Below are positions 54,652 to 63,510 of a stretch of 64,000 nucleotides of DNA, piece after piece. Where the stretch lies: NCBI RefSeq assembly GCF_042675705.1, contig NZ_JBHTJJ010000006.1; one strand, written 5' to 3'. This DNA is from Ruegeria arenilitoris. GTDB taxonomy: Bacteria > Pseudomonadota > Alphaproteobacteria > Rhodobacterales > Rhodobacteraceae. How positions within the stretch are numbered: the stretch's first letter is position 1; every line of letters starts with the position of its first letter. Position numbers and translations under genes: made by a program. The notes below the pieces were generated by a model, which was not told the DNA's origin, made no database searches, and was given only the letters and a program-made list of their open reading frames with translations.

Positions 54652-55911
54652 TCAGGCCGATTTGTTCAGGCAGGCGATGTAGAACCCATCCATGCCGCCC
54701 AGATCGGGCCAACAATCGGGACGCAGGCGCAGCCCTCCTTCCTCGGTCAGCCAGTCGGGCTGAACGCCGGGTACCTGTAGCGCGGCGCGGTCCACCTGCA
54801 TGTCGGGATGGTGCGGCAGAGCCTCTTCGATCTGCACCTCGCCCTCGTCGGGCAGCAGCGAGCAGGTGCAATAGACCAGCCGTCCGCCGGGTTTCAGCAA
54901 GGTCCAGGCATGGGCCAGCATCCGGCCCTGCAACGCGATCAGGCCGCCGAATTCGGAGCCGTCTTTGGCAAAGGGCAGATCCGGGTGACGCCGGATGGTG
55001 CCGGTCGCCGAACAGGGCGCGTCCAGCAGGATCGCGTCGTACTGGCCCTGATGGTCCAGCGCGTCGCCGGCGACCACCCGGGCCGACAGCCCGGTCCGTT
55101 CGAGATTTTCCCGCACCCGCGCCAGCCGGCCTTCGGAAATGTCCAGCGCGGTGACCTCGGCCCCCGCCGCTGCCAGTTGCAGCGTCTTGCCGCCGGGCGC
55201 GGCGCACATGTCCAGAACCCGCTCGCCGGGCCGGGGCGCCAGAATCCGCGCCGGCAGGGCGGCGGCGGCATCCTGCACCCACCAGTCTCCGCTGGCATAG
55301 CCCGGCAGGGCCGAGACCTGACCCGCGTCAGTAACCCGCACCGAGCCGGTCGGCAGTTCGGTCCCCATGGGGATCGTTGCGCCGGGCTTTGGCGTCAGGT
55401 CCAGCGGCGCGCCGGCGAAATGGGCCTGCTCCATGCCCTTGACCGCATCCGCGCCCCAGGCCGCGATCAGCGGCTCGCGCAGCCAGTCCGGCAGGCGCGG
55501 CACCCGCATCTTCGGCCAGACCTCGGGGCCTTCGGCGGCGATCTTACGCAGAACCGCGTTGACCAGCCCCTTGAGCCGCCCGTGCTTGCGCGAGCGGCCG
55601 ATGATCTCGACCATGGCGTTCACGACGCCATGCGCAGCCTCGCCCTGGCACAGTTCGACCGTTCCCAGACGCAGCGCGTTCTGGACAGTCAGCGCCGGTG
55701 TGCGCCGCAGATGCTCCTCCAGCAGCCGGTCGGCGCGTTCAAGCCCGCGCAAAGTCTCCAGCGTCAAGCGCTGCGCCCGCGCGCGGTCTTCGGGGGCTAG
55801 GCGATCCAGCGCCCCGGCCGCCAGGCATTCGGACAGCAGGCGCCCCTCGCCCAGGATCTGATCCAGCAGATAGATGGCGCTGCGCCGCGCCGCCGTCGGG
55901 GTGTTGGTCAT
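54652..55911 (-). CDS. rsmB: RsmB-type rRNA (cytosine-C5) methyltransferase
   Basis: A 419-residue protein with an N-terminal NusB-like domain (about 1-130, RRSAIYLLDQILGEGRLL) and a SAM-dependent m5C methyltransferase domain. Catalytic and binding residues are in CAAPGGKTLQLAA near 240, LLDAPCSATG near 298 and VYCTCSLLP near 350, where the two Cys serve catalysis. It modifies 16S rRNA. AAGG lies about 9 nt before ATG 55911. It is divergent from the small DUF1674 gene and 88 nt ahead of the heparinase gene. Confidence 0.93.
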   Translation of the reverse strand: MTNTPTAARRSAIYLLDQILGEGRLLSECLAAGALDRLAPEDRARAQRLTLETLRGLERADRLLEEHLRRTPALTVQNALRLGTVELCQGEAAHGVVNAMVEIIGRSRKHGRLKGLVNAVLRKIAAEGPEVWPKMRVPRLPDWLREPLIAAWGADAVKGMEQAHFAGAPLDLTPKPGATIPMGTELPTGSVRVTDAGQVSALPGYASGDWWVQDAAAALPARILAPRPGERVLDMCAAPGGKTLQLAAAGAEVTALDISEGRLARVRENLERTGLSARVVAGDALDHQGQYDAILLDAPCSATGTIRRHPDLPFAKDGSEFGGLIALQGRMLAHAWTLLKPGGRLVYCTCSLLPDEGEVQIEEALPHHPDMQVDRAALQVPGVQPDWLTEEGGLRLRPDCWPDLGGMDGFYIACLNKSA

Positions 55912-55999
55912 GAAACCGCCTTTGCAAGGTTTTCGCCCGCATTGCCATCAGCGGACGAGGGCGTATATCAAGGCCATGCACGGAAAGGAACCCGATGTC

Positions 56000-56182
56000 A
56001 TGAGCGACGACCGCACAGACCTGCCGCCCGCCGCCCAGCGCGCCCTGGCCGAGGCCGAAGAGCGCCGGCGCAAGGCCGAAGCCGAGGCCAAACCCCTGCC
56101 CAAGGAACTGGGTGGACGCGACGGCCCCGATCCCGCGCGCTATGGCGATTGGGAGAAGAAGGGCATCGCGATCGACTTCTGA
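56000..56182 (+). CDS. DUF1674 protein (succinate dehydrogenase assembly factor 4-like)
   Basis: A 60-residue protein with an acidic/charged helix (RALAEAEERRRKAEAEAKP) and the invariant tail KELGGRDGPDPARYGDWEKKGIAIDF written here as key residues R-Y-G-D-W-E and G-I-A-I-D-F. This tail marks SDHAF4, which helps flavinate the succinate dehydrogenase flavoprotein subunit. ATG 56000 is preferred over ATG 55976, as AAGGA lies about 11 nt upstream. It lies alone between rsmB and the LysR gene and no sdh genes are nearby. Confidence 0.85.
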   Translation: MSDDRTDLPPAAQRALAEAEERRRKAEAEAKPLPKELGGRDGPDPARYGDWEKKGIAIDF

Positions 56183-56186
56183 CCGC

Positions 56187-57047
56187 TCAGACCGCCGCGC
56201 GCAGGGCCTGCAGGAAATCGCCGATCAACCCCTGCTGCTTTTTCGACTGCGCCCGGTCCCGCGGCCAGGTCAGCCAGTAACCGTCGCGGGTTTTCAAATC
56301 GGGACGCCCCAGCCGGATCAGGCGGCCGGAGGCTAGATCCGCCGAGGCCAGGGCGACCGACCCCAAAGCAACCCCCAGCCCCTGCCGCGCCGCGCCCAGG
56401 GCATGTTCCATCGAATCAAAGCTCAGACCGGCGCGAGGCAGATCCGTGTCGCCCGTCTTCTGCATCCAGTCCTGCCAGCCGGGCCGTTCGCCGCGCAGCT
56501 CGATCACCGGCGCGCCCCAGTCGACGCCCGGTGCCGCCATCGGGGTCAGGACCTCGGGCGCGATCAGGTCGGCGGCGCGCCCCGGCCAGTTGCCGCGCCC
56601 ATAGCGGATCTGAAGCCAAGTCCGCTCGTCCTCCAGCGAGGACCGCCGGGCCACCGAATCCGTGGTGACCTGCACCTCGGGCCGCAGGGCGCGAAAGCCC
56701 CCTAGGCTGGGCAGCACCAGCGCCTGGATATGCGAGGACAGCCCGGCCACCCGCAACGCGCGCGGGGCGGTGCCGAACAGATCCTCGGTGTTGCGTTCCA
56801 ACGCCCGCAGACTGTCCTGCACCAGCGGCAGATAGCTTTCACCCTCGACCGTCAGCGACACGCCGCGCGCCTCGCGCACGAACAGGGACCGGCCCAGCCA
56901 GGATTCCAGATTGGCGATGCGCTGGCTGACCGCCGCCTGGGTCAGGCCGAACTCGCGCGCCGCGGCCGAGAATCCGCCCAGCCGCCCGGCCGCCTCGAAC
57001 ACGCGCAGCCAGTCCAGCGGGGGCAGGCCGACCTTTTTCTTGGTCAT
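56187..57047 (-). CDS. LysR-family transcriptional regulator, candidate regulator of tmpAB
   Basis: A 286-residue LysR protein. Residues 8-66 form the winged HTH, with VFEAAGRLGGFSAAAREFGLT and AVSQRIANLESWLGRSLFVR. The effector domain begins near 95. It is of the GcvA-like branch in sequence style (PPLDWLRVFEAAGR). It is divergent from tmpA with 98 nt between the starts, so it probably controls that operon; the inducer could be a trimethylated aminophosphonate (inference). ATG 57047 is used; the frame opens at 57059. Confidence 0.88.
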   Translation of the reverse strand: MTKKKVGLPPLDWLRVFEAAGRLGGFSAAAREFGLTQAAVSQRIANLESWLGRSLFVREARGVSLTVEGESYLPLVQDSLRALERNTEDLFGTAPRALRVAGLSSHIQALVLPSLGGFRALRPEVQVTTDSVARRSSLEDERTWLQIRYGRGNWPGRAADLIAPEVLTPMAAPGVDWGAPVIELRGERPGWQDWMQKTGDTDLPRAGLSFDSMEHALGAARQGLGVALGSVALASADLASGRLIRLGRPDLKTRDGYWLTWPRDRAQSKKQQGLIGDFLQALRAAV

Positions 57048-57145
57048 TAGATTTTCCAACCCTCAGAGGAAACAAGACTTAGTTGTCGTAATGCCATATC
57101 CCGCGTATCTCCTCAATCAAAGCCCGCGCTGAACAGGAGAGTCCC

Positions 57146-58282
57146 ATGCTGCGCCACGCCACCCATGACCCGGCGGTCGTTTCGGTTGAGTTCGAAGACG
57201 GCACCCGCGCCCGTTTCCACGCCATCTGGCTGCGCGACAATGCGCTGGACCCGCAGACGCGCGACCCCGGCAACGGCCAGCGCCTGATCACGATCGGCGA
57301 CATTCCGGCAGAGATCGCGATACAGGCGGCCGAGGTGGCGGGCGGTGACCTGCAGGTGACCTTCGCCCCCGAAGACAAGACCGTCACCTTCCCCGCAATC
57401 TGGCTGGCCGCGCATGTCTATGATCGGGACCAGAACCGCCCGATGGGCTGGCTGTCGCCCGGAATCACCACCTGGGACGGCGGGTTCGCGGCCCCGGCCG
57501 GCGACTGGACGCAGGTGCATGAAAGCCCCGCCGCCAAGCGCGACTGGCTGGCGGCGGTCGCCGAATACGGCTTTGCCAAGCTGACCGACGGCCCGACCGC
57601 GCCCGGTTCGCTGCTGAAGGTCGCCGATCTGTTCGGCTATGTGCGCGAGACCAACTATGGCCCCTATTTCGAGGTGCGGACCGAGGTGAACCCGACCAAC
57701 CTGGCCTATACCGGCCTTGGCCTGCAGGCGCATACCGACAACCCCTATCGCGACCCGGTGCCCACGCTGCAGATCCTCTATTGCCTGGAAAACAGCGCCG
57801 AGGGCGGGGAGTCGATCGTGGTCGACGGTTTTCGCGCGGCTCAGAGCCTGCGCAATGAAAACCCCGAAGGCTTTGCGCTGCTGGCCGGCTATCCCGCGCG
57901 GTTCGAATACCGCGGTTCAGAAGGGGTCTGCCTGCGCGCGCGCCGCCCGATGATCGAACTGTCGCCCGATGGCGAATTGATCGGCATCCGCTTCAACAAC
58001 CGGTCCTCGGCCCCGTTCGTGGATGTGCCCTTCGACCGGATGGAGGCCTATTACACCGCCTACCGCCGTTTGGGCGAGATCATCGACGACCCGGCAATGG
58101 GCGTCGCGTTCAAGCTGGAACCGGGCGAGAGCTTCATCGTCGACAACACCCGCGTGCTACACGCGCGTCTGGGATATTCAGGTGCCGGGTCGCGCTGGCT
58201 GCAGGGATGCTATGCCGACAAGGACGGGCTGCTGTCGACCCTCGCCGCGATGCGGGTGGCGCAACCGGAGGCGGCGGAATGA
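57146..58282 (+). CDS. tmpA: 2-trimethylaminoethylphosphonate dioxygenase (Fe/2-oxoglutarate)
   Basis: A 378-residue TauD/BBOX-type Fe(II)/2-oxoglutarate dioxygenase. The facial triad is His196 and Asp198 (AHTDNPYRD) and His339 (RVLHARLGY), with a distal Arg for 2-oxoglutarate. It resembles gamma-butyrobetaine hydroxylase, but the N-terminal zinc-binding Cys cluster is replaced (LRDNALDPQTRDPGN). Linkage to an HD-domain phosphonate oxygenase identifies it as TmpA, which hydroxylates C1 of 2-trimethylaminoethylphosphonate, a choline-like phosphonate. The ATG carries AGGAG upstream. Gene overlaps tmpB by 4 nt. A gamma-butyrobetaine hydroxylase with the same partner is unlikely. Confidence 0.88.
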   Translation: MLRHATHDPAVVSVEFEDGTRARFHAIWLRDNALDPQTRDPGNGQRLITIGDIPAEIAIQAAEVAGGDLQVTFAPEDKTVTFPAIWLAAHVYDRDQNRPMGWLSPGITTWDGGFAAPAGDWTQVHESPAAKRDWLAAVAEYGFAKLTDGPTAPGSLLKVADLFGYVRETNYGPYFEVRTEVNPTNLAYTGLGLQAHTDNPYRDPVPTLQILYCLENSAEGGESIVVDGFRAAQSLRNENPEGFALLAGYPARFEYRGSEGVCLRARRPMIELSPDGELIGIRFNNRSSAPFVDVPFDRMEAYYTAYRRLGEIIDDPAMGVAFKLEPGESFIVDNTRVLHARLGYSGAGSRWLQGCYADKDGLLSTLAAMRVAQPEAAE

Positions 58283-58869
58283 AATCCGATTTCCAGACCC
58301 TGACCCGCGACAACATCGTGGCCTTCATCGCCGATATCTTCGACCGGCGCGGGGGCGAGGAATATCTGGGCGAGCCGGTCACCATGGCCCAGCACATGCT
58401 GCAGGGCGCCACCATCGCCGAGCAGAACGGCATGCCCGAAGAGATCATCGTGGGCGCTCTGCTGCACGATATCGGGCATTTCACCTCGGAATTCGGCACC
58501 TACCACCCCGACGACACCGAGGACCGCCACCACGAGGATGCCGGCGCCGAGGTGCTGGAGCGGTTCTTTCCGTCGGTCATCACCGATTGCTGCCGCTATC
58601 ACGTCGCGGCCAAGCGATATCTGTGTGCAACCAAGCCCGAATATTTCAACCGCCTGTCGGCGGCCTCGGTCCATACGCTGGAATTGCAGGGCGGCCCGAT
58701 GAGCGCCGAGGAAGTCGCCGCATTCGAGGCCAACCCGAACCTGAAGGAAATTATCCAGGTCCGGTATCTGGACGAGGCCGGTAAACGGCCCGACATGGAC
58801 ACCCCCGGCTTCGACCATTTCGCGCCGATAGTTCAGCGCATGGTCGACCGGCATCTGGGCGAGGGTTAG
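58279..58869 (+). CDS. tmpB: HD-domain mixed-valent diiron phosphonate oxygenase
   Basis: A 196-residue PhnZ-like oxygenase. Diiron-site residues are apparent: His39 (MAQH), His63/Asp64 (LLHDIG), His84/85 (DRHHED), and His108 (CCRYHVA), and Tyr29 with Glu32 (EEYLGE) fit the substrate-gating tyrosine-glutamate pair of TmpB and PhnZ. It oxidatively cleaves the C-P bond of 1-hydroxy-2-trimethylaminoethylphosphonate to glycine betaine and phosphate. The ATG overlaps the tmpA stop by 4 nt. An HD phosphohydrolase acting on nucleotides is the alternative, but the pairing makes this improbable. Confidence 0.88.
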   Translation: MKSDFQTLTRDNIVAFIADIFDRRGGEEYLGEPVTMAQHMLQGATIAEQNGMPEEIIVGALLHDIGHFTSEFGTYHPDDTEDRHHEDAGAEVLERFFPSVITDCCRYHVAAKRYLCATKPEYFNRLSAASVHTLELQGGPMSAEEVAAFEANPNLKEIIQVRYLDEAGKRPDMDTPGFDHFAPIVQRMVDRHLGEG

Positions 58870-59675
58870 AGCCCCAGCACATCCACCATGTCATATTGAC
58901 CGGGGGCCTTGCCCTGCCCCCACAGCGCCGCCTTCAGCGCGCCTCGGGCAAAGATCGCCCGGTCGGTCGCCACGTGGCGCAGCACGATCCGCTCGCCCGG
59001 CGCGGCGAACAACACGTCATGTTCGCCGACGATGTCGCCACCGCGGATGGCGTGGAAGCCGATATGGCCGCGTTCGCGCGCGCCGGTGATCCCGTCGCGG
59101 CCCCGGTCGGAGACATCGGCAAGGTTCACGCCCCGCCCCTCGGCCGCGGCCTCGCCCAGCATCAGTGCCGTCCCCGAGGGCGCATCGACCTTGTGATGGT
59201 GATGGGCCTCGATCACCTCGATGTCGAAATCCTCGTCCAGCGCGGCGGCGACCTTTTTGGTAAGTTGCACCAGCAGGTTCACGCCCAGGCTCATGTTTCC
59301 CGCCCGCACGATCACCGCATGACGCGCGGCGGGTTCCAGCGCGGCGATCTGTTCGTCGCTCATGCCGGTGGTGCCGATCACATGCACGCAGCGCGCCTGC
59401 GCCGCCAGCGCGGCGAACTCCAGCGTCGCCTCGGGCGCGGTGAAGTCGATCACCGCCTGGGCCTGGGCAAAGGCCTCGAGCGGGTCGTCGGTGACGGTCA
59501 CGCCCAGCGACTGGCTGCCCATCGCGGTGCCCACGTCCTGACCGATCCAGTCATGACCTGTGCGCTCGACCGCGCCGACCAGCCGCGCCTGATCGCTGTC
59601 GGTGATGGTCTTGATCAGCATCTGCCCCATCCGGCCCGAAGCCCCGGTCACGACGATTCCCGGAATATGCGTCAT
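58866..59675 (-). CDS. dapB: 4-hydroxy-tetrahydrodipicolinate reductase
   Basis: A 269-residue NAD(P)H-dependent reductase of the lysine and diaminopimelate pathway. Its N-terminal Rossmann motif is VVTGASGRMGQMLIK, the catalytic His pair lies in EAHHHHKVDAPSGTA near 155-168 (with the Lys of HHKVD), and the ending FIEGALKAALWGQGK-like region reads FARGALKAALWGQGK. AAGGA precedes ATG 59675. Its last codons meet the tmpB end on the opposite strand. It diverges from rbfA. Confidence 0.96.
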   Translation of the reverse strand: MTHIPGIVVTGASGRMGQMLIKTITDSDQARLVGAVERTGHDWIGQDVGTAMGSQSLGVTVTDDPLEAFAQAQAVIDFTAPEATLEFAALAAQARCVHVIGTTGMSDEQIAALEPAARHAVIVRAGNMSLGVNLLVQLTKKVAAALDEDFDIEVIEAHHHHKVDAPSGTALMLGEAAAEGRGVNLADVSDRGRDGITGARERGHIGFHAIRGGDIVGEHDVLFAAPGERIVLRHVATDRAIFARGALKAALWGQGKAPGQYDMVDVLGL

Positions 59676-59767
59676 TGCGCTGGTCCTTCTTCTGAAATTC
59701 GGCTCAAAGCCTCCTACCCGGTTCAGGGCCGCTTGGCAAAGGCCCGCTTTGCGCTTAGATCGGGGAC

Positions 59768-60163
59768 ATGGCTAAGAACAAATTCCACGACGGCCCCGGC
59801 CCCTCGCAACGGCAGCTTCGCGTCGGCGAACTGATCCGCCGCACCCTGTCCGAGGTGCTGGCGCGCGGCGACGTGCACGACCCCGACCTGAACCGCCTGT
59901 CGATCACCGTGGGCGAAGTGCGTACCTCGCCCGACCTCAAGATCGCCACGGCCTATGTGCTGCCGCTGGGCGGCAAGGGGCAGGACACCGTGATCGAGCT
60001 GCTGGCCCGCAACAAGGGCGAGCTGCGCCGCATGGTCGGCAAGAAGGTCGGCCTGAAGTTCGCCCCCGACCTGCGCTTCCGGCTGGACGAAACGTTCGAC
60101 CGCATGGACGACACGCGCCGGATGTTCGAACAGGACGCCGTGCGCCGGGATCTGGACGAGTGA
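59768..60163 (+). CDS. rbfA: 30S ribosome-binding factor A
   Basis: A 131-residue KH-like protein used in late maturation of the 30S subunit and cold adaptation. It has the RQLRVGELIRRTLSEVLARG helix near residue 15-35, and the VGEVRTSPDLKIATAYVLPLG block that includes the conserved Ser-Pro-Asp. The C-terminal FRLDETFDRMDDTRRM is typical. Next gene overlaps its stop by the GTGA pattern. Commonly followed by truB, here with one gene between. Confidence 0.95.
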   Translation: MAKNKFHDGPGPSQRQLRVGELIRRTLSEVLARGDVHDPDLNRLSITVGEVRTSPDLKIATAYVLPLGGKGQDTVIELLARNKGELRRMVGKKVGLKFAPDLRFRLDETFDRMDDTRRMFEQDAVRRDLDE

Positions 60164-60903
60164 TCCGCAGGGCGGCCGCTCTGCTCGCGCTGCTCTGGGC
60201 CGGACAGGCCGGCGCGGTGACGTGCGAGCGTGTGGCCCACGAAGACCGGCGCTATACCGTGTGCGAGGTGGACGCCACCGACGAGGACCTGCGCCTGTTC
60301 CTGTATGACGACGCAGGTCAAGTGCTGGGCCACTTCTCGTCAGTGAACGAAGAACTGGCCGGTTCGGGCCAGCGCCTGAGTTTTGCGATGAATGCGGGCA
60401 TGTATCACGAGGACCGCTCGCCCGTGGGCCACTATGTCCAAGACGGGCAGGAACTCATGCGCGTGATTCCCAACGCCGGCCCCGGCAATTTCGGCCTGCT
60501 GCCCAACGGAGTGTTCTGCATCCGCGAAGGCCGCGCCGACGTGTTCGAGACGCTGGACTATCTTGATCGCAAGCCCGATTGCCGCTTTGCCACCCAATCC
60601 GGGCCGATGCTGGTGATCGACGGAGAATTGCATCCGCGGTTTCTTGAGGATTCGACCTCGCGCTATGTGCGCAACGGGGTGGGCACCAGCGCCGATGGCA
60701 GCCGCGCGGTGTTCGTGATCTCCGAGGATTACGTCACCTTCCATGAATTCGGCCGCCTGTTCCGCGACGTGCTGAACACGCCCAACGCGCTGTTTTTCGA
60801 CGGCAACATCTCGCGCATGTATGACCGGGCGGCGAACCGGTCCGACGTGGGTTTCTCGCTGGGGCCGATCGTCGGCGTGGTCGAGGACATCCCGGCAAAT
60901 TGA
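60160..60903 (+). CDS. DUF2233 phosphodiester glycosidase-family exported protein
   Basis: A 247-residue exported protein with a signal peptide (MIRRAAALLALLWAGQAGA) and a DUF2233/NAGPA-like domain. Conserved blocks are FAMNAGMYHEDRSPVGHYV near 75-93, NGVFCIREG near 118 and LFFDGNISRMYD near 210. The fold occurs in human uncovering enzyme (NAGPA) and in cell-wall sugar modifying enzymes, but the bacterial substrate is not known. The GTG start overlaps the rbfA stop by 4 nt. Several Cys (residues 22, 35, 122 and 143) could form disulfides. Confidence 0.87.
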   Translation: MIRRAAALLALLWAGQAGAVTCERVAHEDRRYTVCEVDATDEDLRLFLYDDAGQVLGHFSSVNEELAGSGQRLSFAMNAGMYHEDRSPVGHYVQDGQELMRVIPNAGPGNFGLLPNGVFCIREGRADVFETLDYLDRKPDCRFATQSGPMLVIDGELHPRFLEDSTSRYVRNGVGTSADGSRAVFVISEDYVTFHEFGRLFRDVLNTPNALFFDGNISRMYDRAANRSDVGFSLGPIVGVVEDIPAN

Positions 60904-60957
60904 CAGCGCCGGACCGATCCGCTAGGTCGCGCGCCTTAGCAGACGGCAAGGTGCATC

Positions 60958-61863
60958 ATGGGACGCAAACGCAAGGGTCGTGACATTTCCGGTTGGCTGG
61001 TGGTCGACAAGCCCGCGGGCATGACCTCGACCGCCGTGGTCAACAAGGTCCGCTGGGCACTGGACGCCAAGAAGGCGGGCCATGCCGGCACGCTCGACCC
61101 CGAGGCCACCGGCGTTCTGGCCGTCGCTTTGGGCGAGGCCACCAAGACCGTTCCCTACATCACCGATGCGCTCAAGGCCTATACCTTTACCGTGCGGCTG
61201 GGTCAGGCCACCAATACCGACGATGCCGAGGGCGAAGTGATCGCGGAAAGCGACCTGCGCCCCACCGATGACGAGATCAAGCAGGCCCTGCTGCCCTTCG
61301 TGGGCGAGATCATGCAGGTGCCGCCCAAGTTCTCGGCGGTCAAGATCGACGGCCAGCGCGCCTATAAGCTGGCCCGCGACGGCGAGGATGTGGAACTGGC
61401 CGCCCGACCCCTGTGGGTCGAGGAACTGGTGCTGGTCGATCGTCCCGATCCCGACTATGTCGTGCTGGAAATGACCTGCGGCAAGGGCGGCTATGTCCGC
61501 TCGATCGCCCGCGACCTGGGTGAGGCGTTGGGCTGTTATGGCCACGTCAAGGAGCTGCGCCGGATCTGGTCCGGCCCGTTCGAGGCCGAGGACGGGCTGA
61601 GCATCGAGCAGATCGACGCGATGGCGAAAACCCCGGCGCTGGATGACTACCTGCGCCCGCTGGAACAAGGGCTGGCCGACCTGCCCGAGCTGAAATGCAC
61701 CCCCGAAGGCGCCACCCGCCTGCGCAACGGCAACCCCGGCATGGTTCTGGCCAGCGATGTGGAATACGGCGACGAGGCCTGGGCTTCGTTCGACGGCAAG
61801 GCTGTGGCGGTGGGGGTCTACAAATCCGGTGAGTTGCACCCCAGCCGGGTGTTCGCCGGCTAG
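60958..61863 (+). CDS. truB: tRNA pseudouridine(55) synthase
   Basis: A 301-residue pseudouridine synthase making the T-loop pseudouridine. The catalytic Asp is in HAGTLDPEATGVL near residue 46. GWLVVDKPAGMTS (10-22), VPPKFSAVKIDGQRAY near 122 and GGYVRSIARDLG near 178 are the other TruB motifs. AAGG lies 8 nt before ATG 60958. It belongs to the conserved rbfA-truB-rpsO-pnp cluster, here with extra genes in between. Confidence 0.97.
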   Translation: MGRKRKGRDISGWLVVDKPAGMTSTAVVNKVRWALDAKKAGHAGTLDPEATGVLAVALGEATKTVPYITDALKAYTFTVRLGQATNTDDAEGEVIAESDLRPTDDEIKQALLPFVGEIMQVPPKFSAVKIDGQRAYKLARDGEDVELAARPLWVEELVLVDRPDPDYVVLEMTCGKGGYVRSIARDLGEALGCYGHVKELRRIWSGPFEAEDGLSIEQIDAMAKTPALDDYLRPLEQGLADLPELKCTPEGATRLRNGNPGMVLASDVEYGDEAWASFDGKAVAVGVYKSGELHPSRVFAG

Positions 61864-61885
61864 GTCCCGTGCTAAGCGAAGGCGC

Positions 61886-62395
61886 ATGATCACCCGGTCC
61901 CACACCAAGGGCGACGCGCCCTCGACAGCCGTCTATTCCGACTGCGAACGCTATCGCTACAGCCTGACCCGCATCTGGGATCCGGCCGGGCGCCGGGCGC
62001 TGTTCGTGATGCTGAACCCCTCGACCGCGACCGAGGTTCAGAATGACCCGACCGTCGAGCGCTGCGAGCGGCGCGCGCGGGCTTTGGGGTTCGGGGCGTT
62101 CCAGGTGACCAACATCTTTGCCTGGCGCGACACCGACCCGCGCAAGATGCGCGCGGCGGCAGATCCGGTGGGGCCCGAGAACGATGCCGCCATCCTTGCC
62201 GGCGTGGACTGGGCCGATCAGGTGATCGCCGCCTGGGGCACCCATGGCGCGCATCTGGATCGCGGTCCGGCGGTCGAGCGTCTGCTGCGCGGCACCGGCC
62301 AGCCGCTGTTCCACCTTGGGCTCAGCAAGGCAGGCCATCCCAAGCATCCGCTCTACATCGCGTATACCCAGCAACCCGAGCCGTGGGACCGGTGA
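61886..62395 (+). CDS. DUF1643 protein
   Basis: A 169-residue cytosolic protein. It has the family's WDPAGRRALFVMLNPSTA block near residues 30-48, VQNDPTVERCERRA near 52-65 and IFAWRDTDP near 78. DUF1643 proteins appear across bacteria and phages with no proven reaction, and the fold has been suggested to be nucleotide-related. ATG 61886 is 23 nt after truB. A frame extension upstream overlaps truB and is not supported. Confidence 0.83.
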   Translation: MITRSHTKGDAPSTAVYSDCERYRYSLTRIWDPAGRRALFVMLNPSTATEVQNDPTVERCERRARALGFGAFQVTNIFAWRDTDPRKMRAAADPVGPENDAAILAGVDWADQVIAAWGTHGAHLDRGPAVERLLRGTGQPLFHLGLSKAGHPKHPLYIAYTQQPEPWDR

Positions 62396-62490
62396 CAAAG
62401 GGTTAACCACAGACTCAGGTTGGCTTTGACCAACCCTTTGGCGGCATGGGATATTTCACACTCGGGGCGGCACGCTTTCGGAGGGTTCCC

Positions 62491-63510
62491 ATGTTTCTGC
62501 TCGGATTGTTCGGTCTGGCCGCAATGGGCGGCGCAGCATACGCGATCAGCGACGTATTCTCGGGGGATGAAGACGAGGACAACGACGATGTCATCGAGGA
62601 AGATGCCGTCGAAGACATTCCCGAAGGAAATCTGCTTGAGATTGACGATTTTTTCGAAGACCCGGCCGAGGCCGAGGATGCGTCCCACGAAACCATACTC
62701 TCGGACGTGGACGGAAACCTGGTCATCGCTGGCGGACCGGGTGTGGACAATCTGAGCGGGGCCGAAGGCAACGATCAGATCAACGGCTATGACGGCGGTG
62801 ACATTATCGACGGTGGCGCCGGAGATGATACGTTGTTCGGCGCGGACTGGGATGACACGCTAAACGGAAACACTGGCGATGATATTCTGCACGGTGGCAA
62901 CGGTCACGATGACCTCTCGGGGAATGCCGGTGACGACATATTGTACGGCCATGCTGGCGACGACCAGTTGGTTGGTGGCGAAGGCGATGACGATCTGTAC
63001 GGCGGTCAGGGCAACGATAACCTTGCCGGTGGTGAGGGCGAAGACGCGCTGCAAGGCGGCGACGGCGAAGACATGCTCGCCGGCGGCGCAGGGGAAGACA
63101 CGCTGTTCGGCGGTGATGGCGACGACACTCTGTCCGGACAGGACGATGGCGACACGCCCGCCAGCGATTTTCTGAACGGCGGCGCAGGGGACGACACGAT
63201 CCTGGCAGGCGCCGGAGATGTCGTCACCGGCGGTCAGGGGGCGGACCAGATCGCCATCGACGGAACGGCCACAGGGAAGGAAGTCAGCGTCGTGGATTTC
63301 ATCCCCGGAGAAGACAAGCTGCTGATCGAATGGAACGGCCCTGACGCGCCCGAAATCGGGATCGAACAGGATGCGGACAACGCCGATCTGACGCGCGTTC
63401 TGGTCAACGGGCGTGAGGTGGCCCATCTGTTTGGCGCCCAAGGTCTTGGGCCCGAGGATATCCAACTGACCCCGGGTCTGGACCCGACCCTGACCAGCCC
63501 CACCGGCTGA
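62491..63510 (+). CDS. RTX (GGxGxDxLxG) calcium-binding repeat protein
   Basis: A 339-residue acidic protein. An N-terminal hydrophobic helix (MFLLGLFGLAAMGGAAYAI) is followed by an acidic stretch (GDEDEDNDDVIEEDAVED), then about 15 RTX nonapeptide-like repeats from residue 80 to about 260 (GGAGDDTLFG, GGQGNDNLAG, GGDGEDMLAG) forming calcium-binding beta-rolls. A short non-repeat tail (VSVVDFIPGEDKLLIEW) is like C-terminal RTX domains of type I-secreted proteins. GGAGG lies 7 nt before ATG 62491. The N-terminal helix makes it more like a membrane-anchored protein. Located between DUF1643 and rpsO. Confidence 0.88.
   Translation: MFLLGLFGLAAMGGAAYAISDVFSGDEDEDNDDVIEEDAVEDIPEGNLLEIDDFFEDPAEAEDASHETILSDVDGNLVIAGGPGVDNLSGAEGNDQINGYDGGDIIDGGAGDDTLFGADWDDTLNGNTGDDILHGGNGHDDLSGNAGDDILYGHAGDDQLVGGEGDDDLYGGQGNDNLAGGEGEDALQGGDGEDMLAGGAGEDTLFGGDGDDTLSGQDDGDTPASDFLNGGAGDDTILAGAGDVVTGGQGADQIAIDGTATGKEVSVVDFIPGEDKLLIEWNGPDAPEIGIEQDADNADLTRVLVNGREVAHLFGAQGLGPEDIQLTPGLDPTLTSPTG

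Noticed and set aside
62760..63230. DNA tandem repeat or CRISPR-like array
   Set aside because: The periodicity is that of coding RTX nonapeptides (GGxGxDxLx); the DNA units differ and there are no uniform spacers.
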